NCBI RefSeq assembly: GCF_003667525.1 | Contig: NZ_RCUW01000001.1 | Location: 248,001-312,000, forward strand | Source: Mycetocola_B reblochoni | GTDB taxonomy: Bacteria > Actinomycetota > Actinomycetes > Actinomycetales > Microbacteriaceae | Direction of reading: 5' to 3' | Length of the DNA: 64,000 nt | Part shown: positions 33,080-40,304 of the stretch, one piece after another | Numbering within the stretch: the stretch's first letter is position 1 | Layout of the letters: the number at the start of each line of letters is the position of its first letter | Translations under genes and position numbers: made by a program | Notes under the pieces: generated by a model | Told to the model about the DNA's origin: nothing | The model's database searches: none | What the model saw: only the letters and a program-made list of their open reading frames with translations

Positions 33080-34192
33080 TCAGGACAGGGACGGGACGAT
33101 GGACACCTTGACGGATCCGCCCTGGGAGTCGCCGACCAGGTCCAGGGCGTCCTGGAACCGCTCGAGCGGGAACTGGTGGGTGCAGATCTCGTCGAGCGGC
33201 AGCACGCCGGACTCGATGAGCTTGATGGCGGGGCGCCAGGCGTTCGGGCCGAGGTGCGCTCCGAGGACGTTGAGCTCCTTGTCGTCGGAGATGATCGACC
33301 AGTCGACGGTGACGTTGTCCTTGAACACGGAGTACTCGACGAAGGTGCCGAGCTTGCGCAGCAGGTTGAGGCCCTGCGAGACGGCGGAGGGGTGCCCGGT
33401 GGCCTCGATGTACACGTCGGCGCCGTAGCCCTCGGTGAGCTCCTTGACGCGCTCGACGGCGTCCTCGCGGGTGATGTTGATGAGGATGTCGGCACCGGCC
33501 TTGCGGGCGAGCTCGAGCTTGTCGTCGCTCATGTCGAGGGCGATGAGCTGGTACGGGTTCTTCTGGCGGGCACCGGCGATGACGCCGAGGCCGATGGGGC
33601 CGGCGCCCGCGACGACGACGACGTCGTTGAGCTGGATGTTCGCCCGCTCGACGGCGTGCATGGAGCAGGACAGCGGCTCGGAGAACGCGGCGTGCTGCGG
33701 GGCGATGTCCTTGTCGACGGGGTGGGTGAGCGCGCGGGTGGGGACGAGCACGTAGTCGGCCATGGCGCCGTTGAAGCCGCGGAAGCCGAACATGTCGTGC
33801 GGGCCGCACATCCAGTAGGCGCCGCGCAGACAGTAGCGGCACTCCCAGCAGGGGACGATCTGCTCGCAGGCGATGCGGTCGCCGAGGCTGACCTTGCGCG
33901 TGTCGAGGGCGCCCTGGTCGCCGGCGGCGACGACGGTTCCGACGAACTCGTGGCCGGGGGTGATGCCGGTCTGAGCCCAGGCGGGGCGGTTCTCGTCGCC
34001 CCAGAACTTGGCGGCGCCGTGGTAGCACTTCAGGTCGCTGGCGCAGACGCCGACGGCGCCGACCTTGAGCAGGAGCTCTCCCGGGCCGGGGGTGGGGACG
34101 GGCAGCTCGGTGAGCCGGTAGTCCTCCGGGCCGTGCACGACGACGGCGCGCATGGTGTCGGGGATGGCGGTGTTGCTGATGACCGAGGACAT
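33080..34192 (-). CDS. Zinc-dependent polyol dehydrogenase, erythritol/L-threitol dehydrogenase-like
   Basis: 370-residue MDR dehydrogenase. The catalytic zinc site reads VGVCASDLKCYHG and TPGHEFVGTVV; the structural-zinc area is EQIVPCWECRYCLRGAYWMC with four cysteines; the cofactor domain has VVVVAGAGPIGLG and ALDMSDDKLELARKAG (Asp, so NAD). The run GAAKFWGDENRPAW and the late ISDDKELNVLGAHLGP match my memory of EltD of Mycolicibacterium smegmatis, which oxidises erythritol and L-threitol to erythrulose. It is the promoter-proximal gene of the leftward polyol operon; GGAGG precedes the ATG. Confidence 0.82.
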   Translation of the reverse strand: MSSVISNTAIPDTMRAVVVHGPEDYRLTELPVPTPGPGELLLKVGAVGVCASDLKCYHGAAKFWGDENRPAWAQTGITPGHEFVGTVVAAGDQGALDTRKVSLGDRIACEQIVPCWECRYCLRGAYWMCGPHDMFGFRGFNGAMADYVLVPTRALTHPVDKDIAPQHAAFSEPLSCSMHAVERANIQLNDVVVVAGAGPIGLGVIAGARQKNPYQLIALDMSDDKLELARKAGADILINITREDAVERVKELTEGYGADVYIEATGHPSAVSQGLNLLRKLGTFVEYSVFKDNVTVDWSIISDDKELNVLGAHLGPNAWRPAIKLIESGVLPLDEICTHQFPLERFQDALDLVGDSQGGSVKVSIVPSLS

Positions 34193-34592
34193 GGGGAAAC
34201 CTCCGTTGGTTTGCGTTTCTCGTCAGGAGTCGACGACGACGGACACCATGCTAGCCCACCCGGAACATCTGTGCAGCACACATGTGCAGCTCGACGGCGT
34301 CGAAACCAGAAGCATAATCGACGCGCATGAAATGGCAAGATTCACTTCTTGCATATGCATTCAATTCACCATCCCGACGATTCCTCAATTACCGCCACAA
34401 TGCCCTCGCGACTATCTGGGAAAAGCATCAAAGAATTCGGCCTCAGCCGAATCTCCTTGAACTCGGCGAACGCGTTTCCCTAGGCTTCCGGCGAGATCGC
34501 CGCACACGTGGCGGTCCGAATCGGGAAGACCAGAGCGGGCCTGTCCTCTCTGCTCGACTCGAATTCAGAGAGAACAACGAAAGGAAGCCCTG
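34193..34592. promoter_or_regulatory. AT-rich 400-bp divergent control region before the peptide cassette
   Basis: The block 34321-34440 is only about 47% G+C by my count, against roughly 70% around it. It separates the leftward polyol operon from the rightward peptide cassette. A plausible sigma-70 promoter for the cassette is TTGAAC at 34457-34462, an 18-bp spacer, and TAGGCT at 34481-34486, which would leave a leader of about 100 nt. AAGGAAG at 34581-34587 is the ribosome site of the first peptide gene. An 88-codon open frame (34327-34593) crosses the region but lacks the local codon bias. Confidence 0.5.
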
Positions 34593-34817
34593 ATGGATCT
34601 CGTGACCCAAGTAAATGCAGACACGCACCTTCGTTCGCACCTCGATGGGGGTAGTTCGCAGGCACGCACACCGATCATGGCGACACCGGCGACCGTCGCC
34701 GCGGTTCCCGCCGCCGCCGGCGCGGGCGCGGTAGCGGCCAAGGCCGCCGGAGCCGTCGTCGGCGGCGCGGCCGTCGTCGGAGCCGCCTACGCGGCCTACC
34801 GGGCCGTCGTCCGATGA
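34593..34817 (+). CDS. Putative bacteriocin/RiPP precursor peptide A
   Basis: 74-residue peptide. Residues 1-27 are polar (MDLVTQVNADTHLRSHLDGG then SSQART) and look like a leader. From PIMATPATVAAVPAAAG onward it is almost only Ala, Val and Gly with a GxxxG (GAVVG), ending YAAYRAVVR with a net positive charge. The shared P-[IV]-MATPA motif with the next gene, the helix-packing GxxxG pattern and the downstream membrane maturation and export genes suggest a secreted membrane-active peptide. AAGGAAG lies five bases before the ATG. It overlaps the next small gene by four bases, so the two are made in equal amounts. No database family is recognised, and the function is inferred from context. Confidence 0.72.
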   Translation: MDLVTQVNADTHLRSHLDGGSSQARTPIMATPATVAAVPAAAGAGAVAAKAAGAVVGGAAVVGAAYAAYRAVVR

Positions 34818-35020
34818 GTGTCGCCGAGCTGAGCGCCACGAACCGGCTGCTCGGCATGGTCAACTCCGACACCGTCCGGACCGACGCCGTGGTGTCGCCC
34901 GTGATGGCGACGCCGGCCGCCTTCGCAGCGGGAATCGTGGCGGGAGGGAAGGCCACGGCGGTCGTGGTGGGTGCCGCAGGAGTCGGCGCCGCCATCGGCA
35001 ACGCCGTCGGGGGCAAGTAG
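34814..35020 (+). CDS. Putative bacteriocin/RiPP precursor peptide B
   Basis: 68-residue peptide, ATG at 34814 inside the stop of peptide A (ATGA). The polar N-terminal part MSVAELSATNRLLGMVNSD is followed by SPVMATPAAFAAG, which aligns with SQARTPIMATPATVAAV of peptide A. The C-terminal 35 residues are Gly/Ala/Val-rich with several GxxxG motifs (GIVAG, GAAIG, GNAVG) and end in GGK. Two different small peptides with a common motif, encoded by overlapping genes, are the hallmark of two-component bacteriocins. There is no separate ribosome site, so translation is probably coupled. No cysteines are present in either peptide, which excludes lanthionine or disulfide-type cores. Confidence 0.72.
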   Translation: MSVAELSATNRLLGMVNSDTVRTDAVVSPVMATPAAFAAGIVAGGKATAVVVGAAGVGAAIGNAVGGK

Positions 35021-35040
35021 CCCGCGCTCGAAGGTAGAAC

Positions 35041-35078
35041 GGGGCGGCCGGACGGCAGCGATGCCCTCCGGCCGCCCC
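35041..35078 (+). terminator. Strong hairpin between precursor genes and maturation genes (attenuator-like)
   Basis: A 12-bp perfect stem GGGGCGGCCGGA / TCCGGCCGCCCC encloses a single mismatch, a 4-bp inner stem GGCA/TGCC and a GCGA (GNRA) tetraloop. It starts 20 nt after the stop of peptide B and ends 38 nt before the HTTM gene. No T tract follows. The position is that of the leaky terminators or processing hairpins that let precursor transcripts exceed maturation-gene transcripts in bacteriocin operons. Confidence 0.7.
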
Positions 35079-35116
35079 CACCCCCACCCGTCCGTCTCCA
35101 GAAAGGACCCGGTCAC

Positions 35117-35941
35117 ATGGGAATCGTGTCGGCCCTCACCTCAGCTCTCGATCGAGCCTCGGACCGCTCCGTCGACATCGCCGAACGAACGAGCGCGGCC
35201 ACCCAGATCCTCTCCTCCCTCGAATACCTCGCCAGCGCCTCCGACCGCACACGCGGCGGCCTGAACGACTGGACGCACATGCAGCACCAGGTTCCGACCC
35301 GGAGCCCGCTGGTCGCCCGGCTCCGCGGCCTGATCGCCCGCGAGCCCGTGTTCCGCGCGTTGCACCTCGGCCGCATCGGCGCCTGCGTCGTCCTGGTCTC
35401 GCCGGTCACGAACAACGCCGCGCGCGCGGCCGCCAACCTCTACCTCGTCGGCTCGACGGCCGTGCTGTACCCGATCCAGCTCAACGGCACCGACGGCTCC
35501 GACCAGGTCTCGTTCCTCGTCCACTCCGCCGCCGGCCTCGGCCGGGCGGGCGGAAGCGATCGGACGCGCCGCGCCGCGAGCGACTTCATCGGAGCGCAGA
35601 CGACCCTTAGCTACGTCGCCGGGGGCCTGACCAAGCTGCCAGGCAAGGACTGGCGGACGGGCACGGCGCTCACCAAGATCATGCGGACGGAGACCTACGG
35701 CGACTCCCGGCTCTTCCGGCTGCTCTCCACGCACCCGGGGATCGGCCGCGTCGGCTCCAAGGCGGCGCTGAGCTGGGAGATCAGCTTCCCCCTCCTGCTG
35801 CTCAGCCGTCCGACGGCCCTCGTCGCCCTCGGCGCGGGGGCGGGGTTCCACCTGTTCAACGCCGCCTTCATGGGGCTGTGGCGCTTCCTGCTCACCTTCG
35901 TCGGGACCTACCCCGCCGTGTGGAAGCTGGTGCGCCGATGA
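35117..35941 (+). CDS. HTTM-domain membrane protein (SdpB / vitamin-K-carboxylase-like)
   Basis: 274-residue multi-pass membrane protein. Features of the horizontally transferred transmembrane (HTTM) domain are visible: RIGACVVLVSPVTNNAARA, the helix ending AQTTLSYVAGGLTKLPG, the diagnostic K-x-x-G-x-x-WRTGTALTKIM segment, ELSFP-like WEISFPLLLL, and GFHLFNAAFMGLWRF. HTTM proteins include SdpB, which is needed to mature the SDP killing peptide of Bacillus, and vitamin-K-dependent carboxylase. First maturation gene after the two peptide genes; GAAAGGAC precedes the ATG. Its stop overlaps the hydrolase start (ATGA). Predicted role: membrane step in peptide maturation; the chemistry is unknown. 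Confidence 0.75.
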   Translation: MGIVSALTSALDRASDRSVDIAERTSAATQILSSLEYLASASDRTRGGLNDWTHMQHQVPTRSPLVARLRGLIAREPVFRALHLGRIGACVVLVSPVTNNAARAAANLYLVGSTAVLYPIQLNGTDGSDQVSFLVHSAAGLGRAGGSDRTRRAASDFIGAQTTLSYVAGGLTKLPGKDWRTGTALTKIMRTETYGDSRLFRLLSTHPGIGRVGSKAALSWEISFPLLLLSRPTALVALGAGAGFHLFNAAFMGLWRFLLTFVGTYPAVWKLVRR

Positions 35942-36954
35942 GCGCCGTCACCTTCGGCAGGGCGGCCGCGGCGCTGGGCGCGGTGACCGCCGTCACGGGG
36001 ATCGCCCACGGGCTGACCATGCAGCGCCGCGCGGAGCGGGGCTACCCCGGCTACGAGTCGACGACCGTCACCGCCCCGAGCGGGAACGTCATCGTCGACC
36101 ACCACGTCGGCACCGATCGCGACGACGTCGTCGTGCTGCTGCCGGGGCTGATGTCGTCCGCCTCCACCGTCGCCGCCCTCGCCGACGCGATCCGCGACGG
36201 GCACCCCGACCGCGGCGGGCGGGCGAACGCCCCCGGCGTGCTCATGCACAACCGCGCCGGCTACGGCTCGTCGCGGGTGCTGTCGGCCCGGCCGTTCAGC
36301 ATGGCGGAGGCCGTGCACGACCTGCACGCCGCGATCTCCGCGATCGTGCCGGAGACCGCCAGGGTGCACCTGGTCGGGCACTCGCTGGGGGGCTACCTCG
36401 CCTTCCGCTACGCGCAGTTCGTCCGCGACGCGGGGCTCGACCGCGGCGTCGAGTCGGTCACCCTGCTCGACCCGACCCACCCCGGCGAGCTCGTGGCCAG
36501 CCGGGCCCAGTACCTCGGCGCGGAGGGCCTCGACCTGTCGATCTCGCTCGCGCCGGAGACCATGGCGCTCGGCGGCGGACTGCTGCTGGTGCGCGCGGAC
36601 TCGCTCGCGTACGCCGAGGGAAACCCGCACGTCGACCGCATCTGGGCGGATGCGACCAGCGTCCGCACGCTCAGGGCCGCCCGGCGGGAGTGGCGCTTCC
36701 TCCACCCGACGATGCTGGACTGGACGGGAGGGCTCGGCACCGTCGCCTGCTCCGTCCACGTGGTCGCGGCGGGCGAGACCGTCCGCACGATCCCCGGGCA
36801 CGAGGAGCTGTACGCCGAGTTCCTCGAGACCGCACCGCACAGCAGCTACAACGTCCTGGGCGGCGCCGACCACCAGAGCCTCATCGCGAGCCCCGTACAG
36901 GTGGAACGGCTGCACGACCTGCTGGCCGCCGGGCGCGTCTGGGGGGAGAGCTGA
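35938..36954 (+). CDS. Alpha/beta hydrolase of the peptide cassette
   Basis: 338 residues. A hydrophobic N-terminal segment (AAAALGAVTAVTGIAHGL) probably anchors it to the membrane. The fold then shows VVVLLPGLMSSASTV (oxyanion region), LMHNRAGYGSS, the nucleophile elbow HLVGHSLGGYLA (GHSLGG at about 147-152), a late Asp/Glu region and GGADHQSL with the likely catalytic His. It overlaps the HTTM gene by four bases and the next gene by one (TGATG). In this setting it may cut a leader or hydrolyse an ester or amide during peptide maturation, or protect the producer. That role is inference. Confidence 0.8.
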   Translation: MSAVTFGRAAAALGAVTAVTGIAHGLTMQRRAERGYPGYESTTVTAPSGNVIVDHHVGTDRDDVVVLLPGLMSSASTVAALADAIRDGHPDRGGRANAPGVLMHNRAGYGSSRVLSARPFSMAEAVHDLHAAISAIVPETARVHLVGHSLGGYLAFRYAQFVRDAGLDRGVESVTLLDPTHPGELVASRAQYLGAEGLDLSISLAPETMALGGGLLLVRADSLAYAEGNPHVDRIWADATSVRTLRAARREWRFLHPTMLDWTGGLGTVACSVHVVAAGETVRTIPGHEELYAEFLETAPHSSYNVLGGADHQSLIASPVQVERLHDLLAAGRVWGES

Positions 36955-37544
36955 TGTCACGGCAGAGCGCACGCGCACACCGCCGGCCGCGGATCCTGCG
37001 CCGCGTCCTCGACGTGGGGGTGACCGGCTTCTTCGCGGCCTGGTTCGTCACGACCGTCGTGGCCCAGCACCCCGACCGCGCCTACGACCGGGTGCGCCGT
37101 CTCGACGTCGGCGTGGGAAACGCCGCCATCCCCAACTGGCGGTTCTTCGCGCCCAAGCCGGCGGTGGAGGACGTGCACTACCTCTACCGGCTCGCGGACG
37201 GCGACCGCTCGCGGCACTCGGAGTGGCGCGCGATGCACACCATCAGCACCCGCAGGCTCCGGCAGGCGCTGTGGTTCCCCGGCCGGCGCAGGGAGAAGGG
37301 GTTCTTCGACGTGGCCAACCTGATCATGACGGTGTCCCCCGAGGGGCCGGCCCACCTGGTGAAGGCGAGGGAGAGCGCGATGGAGTCGATCAACGACGCC
37401 GTGCGGCTGAGCGCGGAACCGGAGGACGGCATGGAGTGGTTCCAGGTCATGATGCTGCGCTACGCCGGTCACGACCGCACGGCGAAGCCGGAGTACGACG
37501 TGATCTTCGACTACGCGCGCTTCGACCGGGAGGCGGCGCGGTGA
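36954..37544 (+). CDS. Membrane-anchored SdpA/DUF5819-like protein
   Basis: 196 residues: a basic N-terminus, one membrane helix (VGVTGFFAAWFVTTVVAQH, about 22-40), then a soluble outer domain beginning GVGNAAIPNWRFFAPKPAVED. A P-x-W-x-[FL]-F-[AT]-P-x-P motif directly after a single helix is what I remember from SdpA and from DUF5819 proteins, both encoded beside HTTM proteins. SdpA cooperates with SdpB in SDP maturation. The rest (RREKGFFDVANLIM, YDVIFDYARFD) is not recognised. ATG 36954 overlaps the hydrolase stop and the GTG of the next gene overlaps its own stop. The family link rests on motif and context. Confidence 0.6.
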   Translation: MSRQSARAHRRPRILRRVLDVGVTGFFAAWFVTTVVAQHPDRAYDRVRRLDVGVGNAAIPNWRFFAPKPAVEDVHYLYRLADGDRSRHSEWRAMHTISTRRLRQALWFPGRRREKGFFDVANLIMTVSPEGPAHLVKARESAMESINDAVRLSAEPEDGMEWFQVMMLRYAGHDRTAKPEYDVIFDYARFDREAAR

Positions 37545-38365
37545 CCGCCGGGTTCAGCGTCACGGCGGGCGCCGGCGCGGCCGGCTACGACCGGGTGATG
37601 GACGCGCTGGCGCCGCCGGAGGCGACCGACGCCGTGCTGAGCGGCGTGGTGCGGCCGGACGACGTGGTGCTCGATGTGGGCTGCGGGACGGGCCGCGCGA
37701 CCAGGGCCATCGCCGCCCGTGCACGGGCGGTCCTCGCACTGGATCTGTCCACCGACATGCTGGAGCGCTTCGCCGCCCGCGGCGTTCCCGGCAATGTGGA
37801 GCTGCGAGCGGGGGACGTCACCGACCCCGCCGTGGTCGAGCCCCGTTCCGTGGATCTGGTGACCTGCCTGCTGGGGGGTCTGCAGTATGTGCAGGACCTC
37901 GGCACGCAGGCACGGGTGGTGCGGAACATGCGCCGGTGGCTGCGCCCCGGCGGCCGCGTCGCCGTCGAGATGTTCGAGCGGTCCGCGTATGACGCCCTGC
38001 TCGGCTCGCACCGGCTGCCCCTCGTCCTCGACGGAGTGCACTGGTGGCTCCGGATGGACGTCAGTCACGACGGGCAGATCTACACGAGCGTCAGCTCCGT
38101 CCACAGGGACGGGCGCGAGGACGAGGCGGCCGGCTTCACCGAGGTCTTCCGTCCGACCGACGTCGACGAGGCCTTCGCGCTCATGGCCGGGGCGGGGTTC
38201 GAGTCCGTCGCGGTCCAACCGGACCTGGCGAACCGCGGCTTCCTCTGGGTCAGCGCGGTGACGCCCGAGAACGACCGGAACGACCGGAACGACCGGAACG
38301 ACAACGATTCACACCGCGGAGGCCGGGCGACACCGGCCCCGCACGAGGAGAGGAACCGAGCATGA
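37541..38365 (+). CDS. Class I SAM-dependent methyltransferase
   Basis: 274 residues with a GTG start overlapping the previous stop. Motif I is VLDVGCGTGRATRAI (about residues 43-57), then LALDLSTDML and LVTCLLGGLQY, with the post-motif LRPGGRVAVEMFE. The C-terminal half is beta-rich with HWWLRMDVSHDG. The tail beyond about residue 245 is a polar NDR-repeat encoded by a 9-bp tandem repeat and is probably disordered. As part of the peptide cassette it could methylate the peptide, for example an N- or C-terminus; the target cannot be read from sequence. Confidence 0.85.
   Translation: MTAGFSVTAGAGAAGYDRVMDALAPPEATDAVLSGVVRPDDVVLDVGCGTGRATRAIAARARAVLALDLSTDMLERFAARGVPGNVELRAGDVTDPAVVEPRSVDLVTCLLGGLQYVQDLGTQARVVRNMRRWLRPGGRVAVEMFERSAYDALLGSHRLPLVLDGVHWWLRMDVSHDGQIYTSVSSVHRDGREDEAAGFTEVFRPTDVDEAFALMAGAGFESVAVQPDLANRGFLWVSAVTPENDRNDRNDRNDNDSHRGGRATPAPHEERNRA
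38270..38302. repeat. 9-bp tandem repeat AACGACCGG inside the methyltransferase tail
   Basis: Three exact AACGACCGG units (38270-38296) and a partial fourth encode Asn-Asp-Arg repeats near the C-terminus of the methyltransferase. Because the unit is 9 bp, changes in copy number keep the frame and only lengthen or shorten the polar tail. Confidence 0.85.
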
Positions 38366-38544
38366 GATTCACCACCGCAATCGTGACCGCACTGATGGTC
38401 TTCTCGATCTACTTCATCATGTTCGCCACGCCCGACGGGGCCGACATGACCAGGCAGGGCGTCGTGGCGGCGATCGTCGCCGTCGTCGGCGGGGCGATCG
38501 CCTACGCCATCACCCGCCCCCGCCAGAAGGACTCGTCCCAGTGA
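38362..38544 (+). CDS. Small two-helix membrane protein, candidate immunity factor
   Basis: 60 residues starting MRFTTAIVTALMVFSIYFIM, then a short polar loop with TPDGADMTRQ, a second helix GVVAAIVAVVGGAIAYAI and a basic tail TRPRQKDSSQ. It overlaps both neighbours by four bases (ATGA and GTGA), so it is a true member of the cassette. Small two-helix membrane proteins encoded inside bacteriocin operons are commonly immunity proteins, and no other immunity candidate is present. It is not homologous to SdpI by eye. Confidence 0.65.
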   Translation: MRFTTAIVTALMVFSIYFIMFATPDGADMTRQGVVAAIVAVVGGAIAYAITRPRQKDSSQ

Positions 38545-40304
38545 CGAGCACCGGGCCCGTCCTGGCGGAGCCCGCGGCACCCGGCGGCCCCGCCGACCGG
38601 GCACGGGCCGACACGACCGAGCCGCGCACCGTCGACGCGGCGGGCCTGCGCGGGCGCCGCGTCCCGCTGGTCACGGGGACCGCGCTCGGCGTCGTCGGAG
38701 CCGTCGTCACCCTGGCGCAGCCCCTGCTCGCCGGGCGCCTCATCGCCGACGTCTCCGCGGGGACCTTCGGGCTGCTCTCCGTCGCCCCGTTGATGGCGCT
38801 GTTCGCCATCGACGCGATCCTGTCGATCTCGTCGCAGCTGCTGCTGGCCAGGGCGAGCGAAGGGTACGTCTACGGCCTGCGGTCCTACCTCATCTCCCGG
38901 GTGCTGCGCGGGTACTGGCCCGCCGTGCACGGCTACGACCGCGGCGACCTGTACTCCCGGCTCGTCGTCGACACCGCCCTGTCCAAGGGGTGGATCGTCG
39001 GCGCGATCCCCGCGCTGCTGTCGTCGCTGACCATGGTGATCGGCTGCGGCATCGCCATGGCGATCCTCAGCCTGCCGCTGTTCCTGCTCACCTTCGCCGT
39101 GCTCGCCCTGTTCGGCGGCGCGGCCTGGTGGACGGCCCGCGGCGTCCAGCGCGCCGCCACGGAGAACCAGGAGGACACCGCCGGGTTCATCGAGGGCGTG
39201 CAGCGCATGATCTCCAGCCTCGTCACGATCAAGGCGTCGGGGCTGGAGGCGCAGGTCGACGCGGACACCACCGGCCGCGCCGACCGGGCCAGGCGCAGCG
39301 GCGTGCGCGTCCTCACCCGGACCGCGGTGCTCACGCCGGTGATGAACGTGGGCACGCAGGCCGCCATCGCGGTCGCGGTCATCGCCGGCGCAGCCTTCGT
39401 GGCCTCCGGCTCGCTGACCACGGCCGCCATGGTCTCCTTCTTCATGTACCTGCTCTACATCGTCGCGCCGCTCGTCCAGGCGTCGTCGGCGCTCGGCGAC
39501 ATCGCCCAGTGCCGGGCGGCCCTCGCCCGCGTCCGCGAGGTGGGCGGCGTCGAGCAGGAGCGCGTCCGCACCGACGGCGATGCACGACTCGCCACGACCG
39601 GGCACGCGCGGATCGAGCTCGGCGGGGTCGAGATCCGGCACGACGAGTCGCCGGAGCCCCTGCTGACCGGCATCGACGGGCGCTTCTCCTCCCCCGGCCT
39701 GGTCGCCCTCGTCGGGCCGAACGGGGTCGGCAAGAGCACCCTGCTCTGGCTCGCCTGCGGTCTGCAGCGCCCCACGGGCGGCCGCGTCAGCGTCGACGGT
39801 GTCGACGTCGCCGAGTGGCCGGTCGCCGAGCTGCGCCGCCGGGTGGTCCTCGTGCAGCAGGACGCCGCACCGATGACGGGGACGATCAGGGACAACCTTC
39901 AGTTCGGGTCGGGCGACCACAGCGACGGGGAACGCCTGCGGCTCCTCGAGCGCGTCGGGCTCGGCCCGCTGCTGGCGCGGCTGCCCGACGGGCTCGACAC
40001 CGGCCTGGGCGAGGGGGGTGTCGAGCTCTCCGGCGGACAGCGGCGGCTCCTGGCCGTGGCGAGGGCGCTGCTCGCCGACCCGGGCGTGCTCCTGCTCGAC
40101 GAGTTCACCTCGAACGTCGACCAGAAGGGGGCGGAGAAGCTGCTGCGCATCGCGAGGGACCTCGCATCGGACAGACTGGTCATCGTGACCAGTCATGCCT
40201 CCGCGATCCTCAACATCGCCGACCGGATCGTCGAGCTGACGCCGACCGGTCTCGAGAACCGTCCCGCGGTGTCGGCCGTCGACGAGACGGCGGGGACCGG
40301 ATGA
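38541..40304 (+). CDS. ABC transporter, fused permease-ATPase, peptide exporter type
   Basis: 587-residue half-transporter. Residues about 40-310 form a six-helix exporter membrane domain (GRRVPLVTGTALGVVGAVV, RGYWPAVHGYDRGDLYSRL). The ATPase has Walker A VGPNGVGKSTLLW (about 392-399), signature ELSGGQRRLLAVARALL (about 493) and Walker B GVLLLDEFTS (about 515). There is no C39 peptidase domain, so leader removal must be done by another protein. GTG start overlaps the small membrane gene, and its stop overlaps the M23 gene. It likely works as a homodimer exporting the matured peptides. Confidence 0.85.
   Translation: MTSTGPVLAEPAAPGGPADRARADTTEPRTVDAAGLRGRRVPLVTGTALGVVGAVVTLAQPLLAGRLIADVSAGTFGLLSVAPLMALFAIDAILSISSQLLLARASEGYVYGLRSYLISRVLRGYWPAVHGYDRGDLYSRLVVDTALSKGWIVGAIPALLSSLTMVIGCGIAMAILSLPLFLLTFAVLALFGGAAWWTARGVQRAATENQEDTAGFIEGVQRMISSLVTIKASGLEAQVDADTTGRADRARRSGVRVLTRTAVLTPVMNVGTQAAIAVAVIAGAAFVASGSLTTAAMVSFFMYLLYIVAPLVQASSALGDIAQCRAALARVREVGGVEQERVRTDGDARLATTGHARIELGGVEIRHDESPEPLLTGIDGRFSSPGLVALVGPNGVGKSTLLWLACGLQRPTGGRVSVDGVDVAEWPVAELRRRVVLVQQDAAPMTGTIRDNLQFGSGDHSDGERLRLLERVGLGPLLARLPDGLDTGLGEGGVELSGGQRRLLAVARALLADPGVLLLDEFTSNVDQKGAEKLLRIARDLASDRLVIVTSHASAILNIADRIVELTPTGLENRPAVSAVDETAGTG

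Noticed and set aside
34327..34593. 88-codon open frame ending at the ATG of peptide A
   Set aside because: Its codons show no GC bias at third positions, no ribosome site was seen and the protein matches nothing I know. The predicted promoter would start inside it. Treated as leader DNA, not as a gene.
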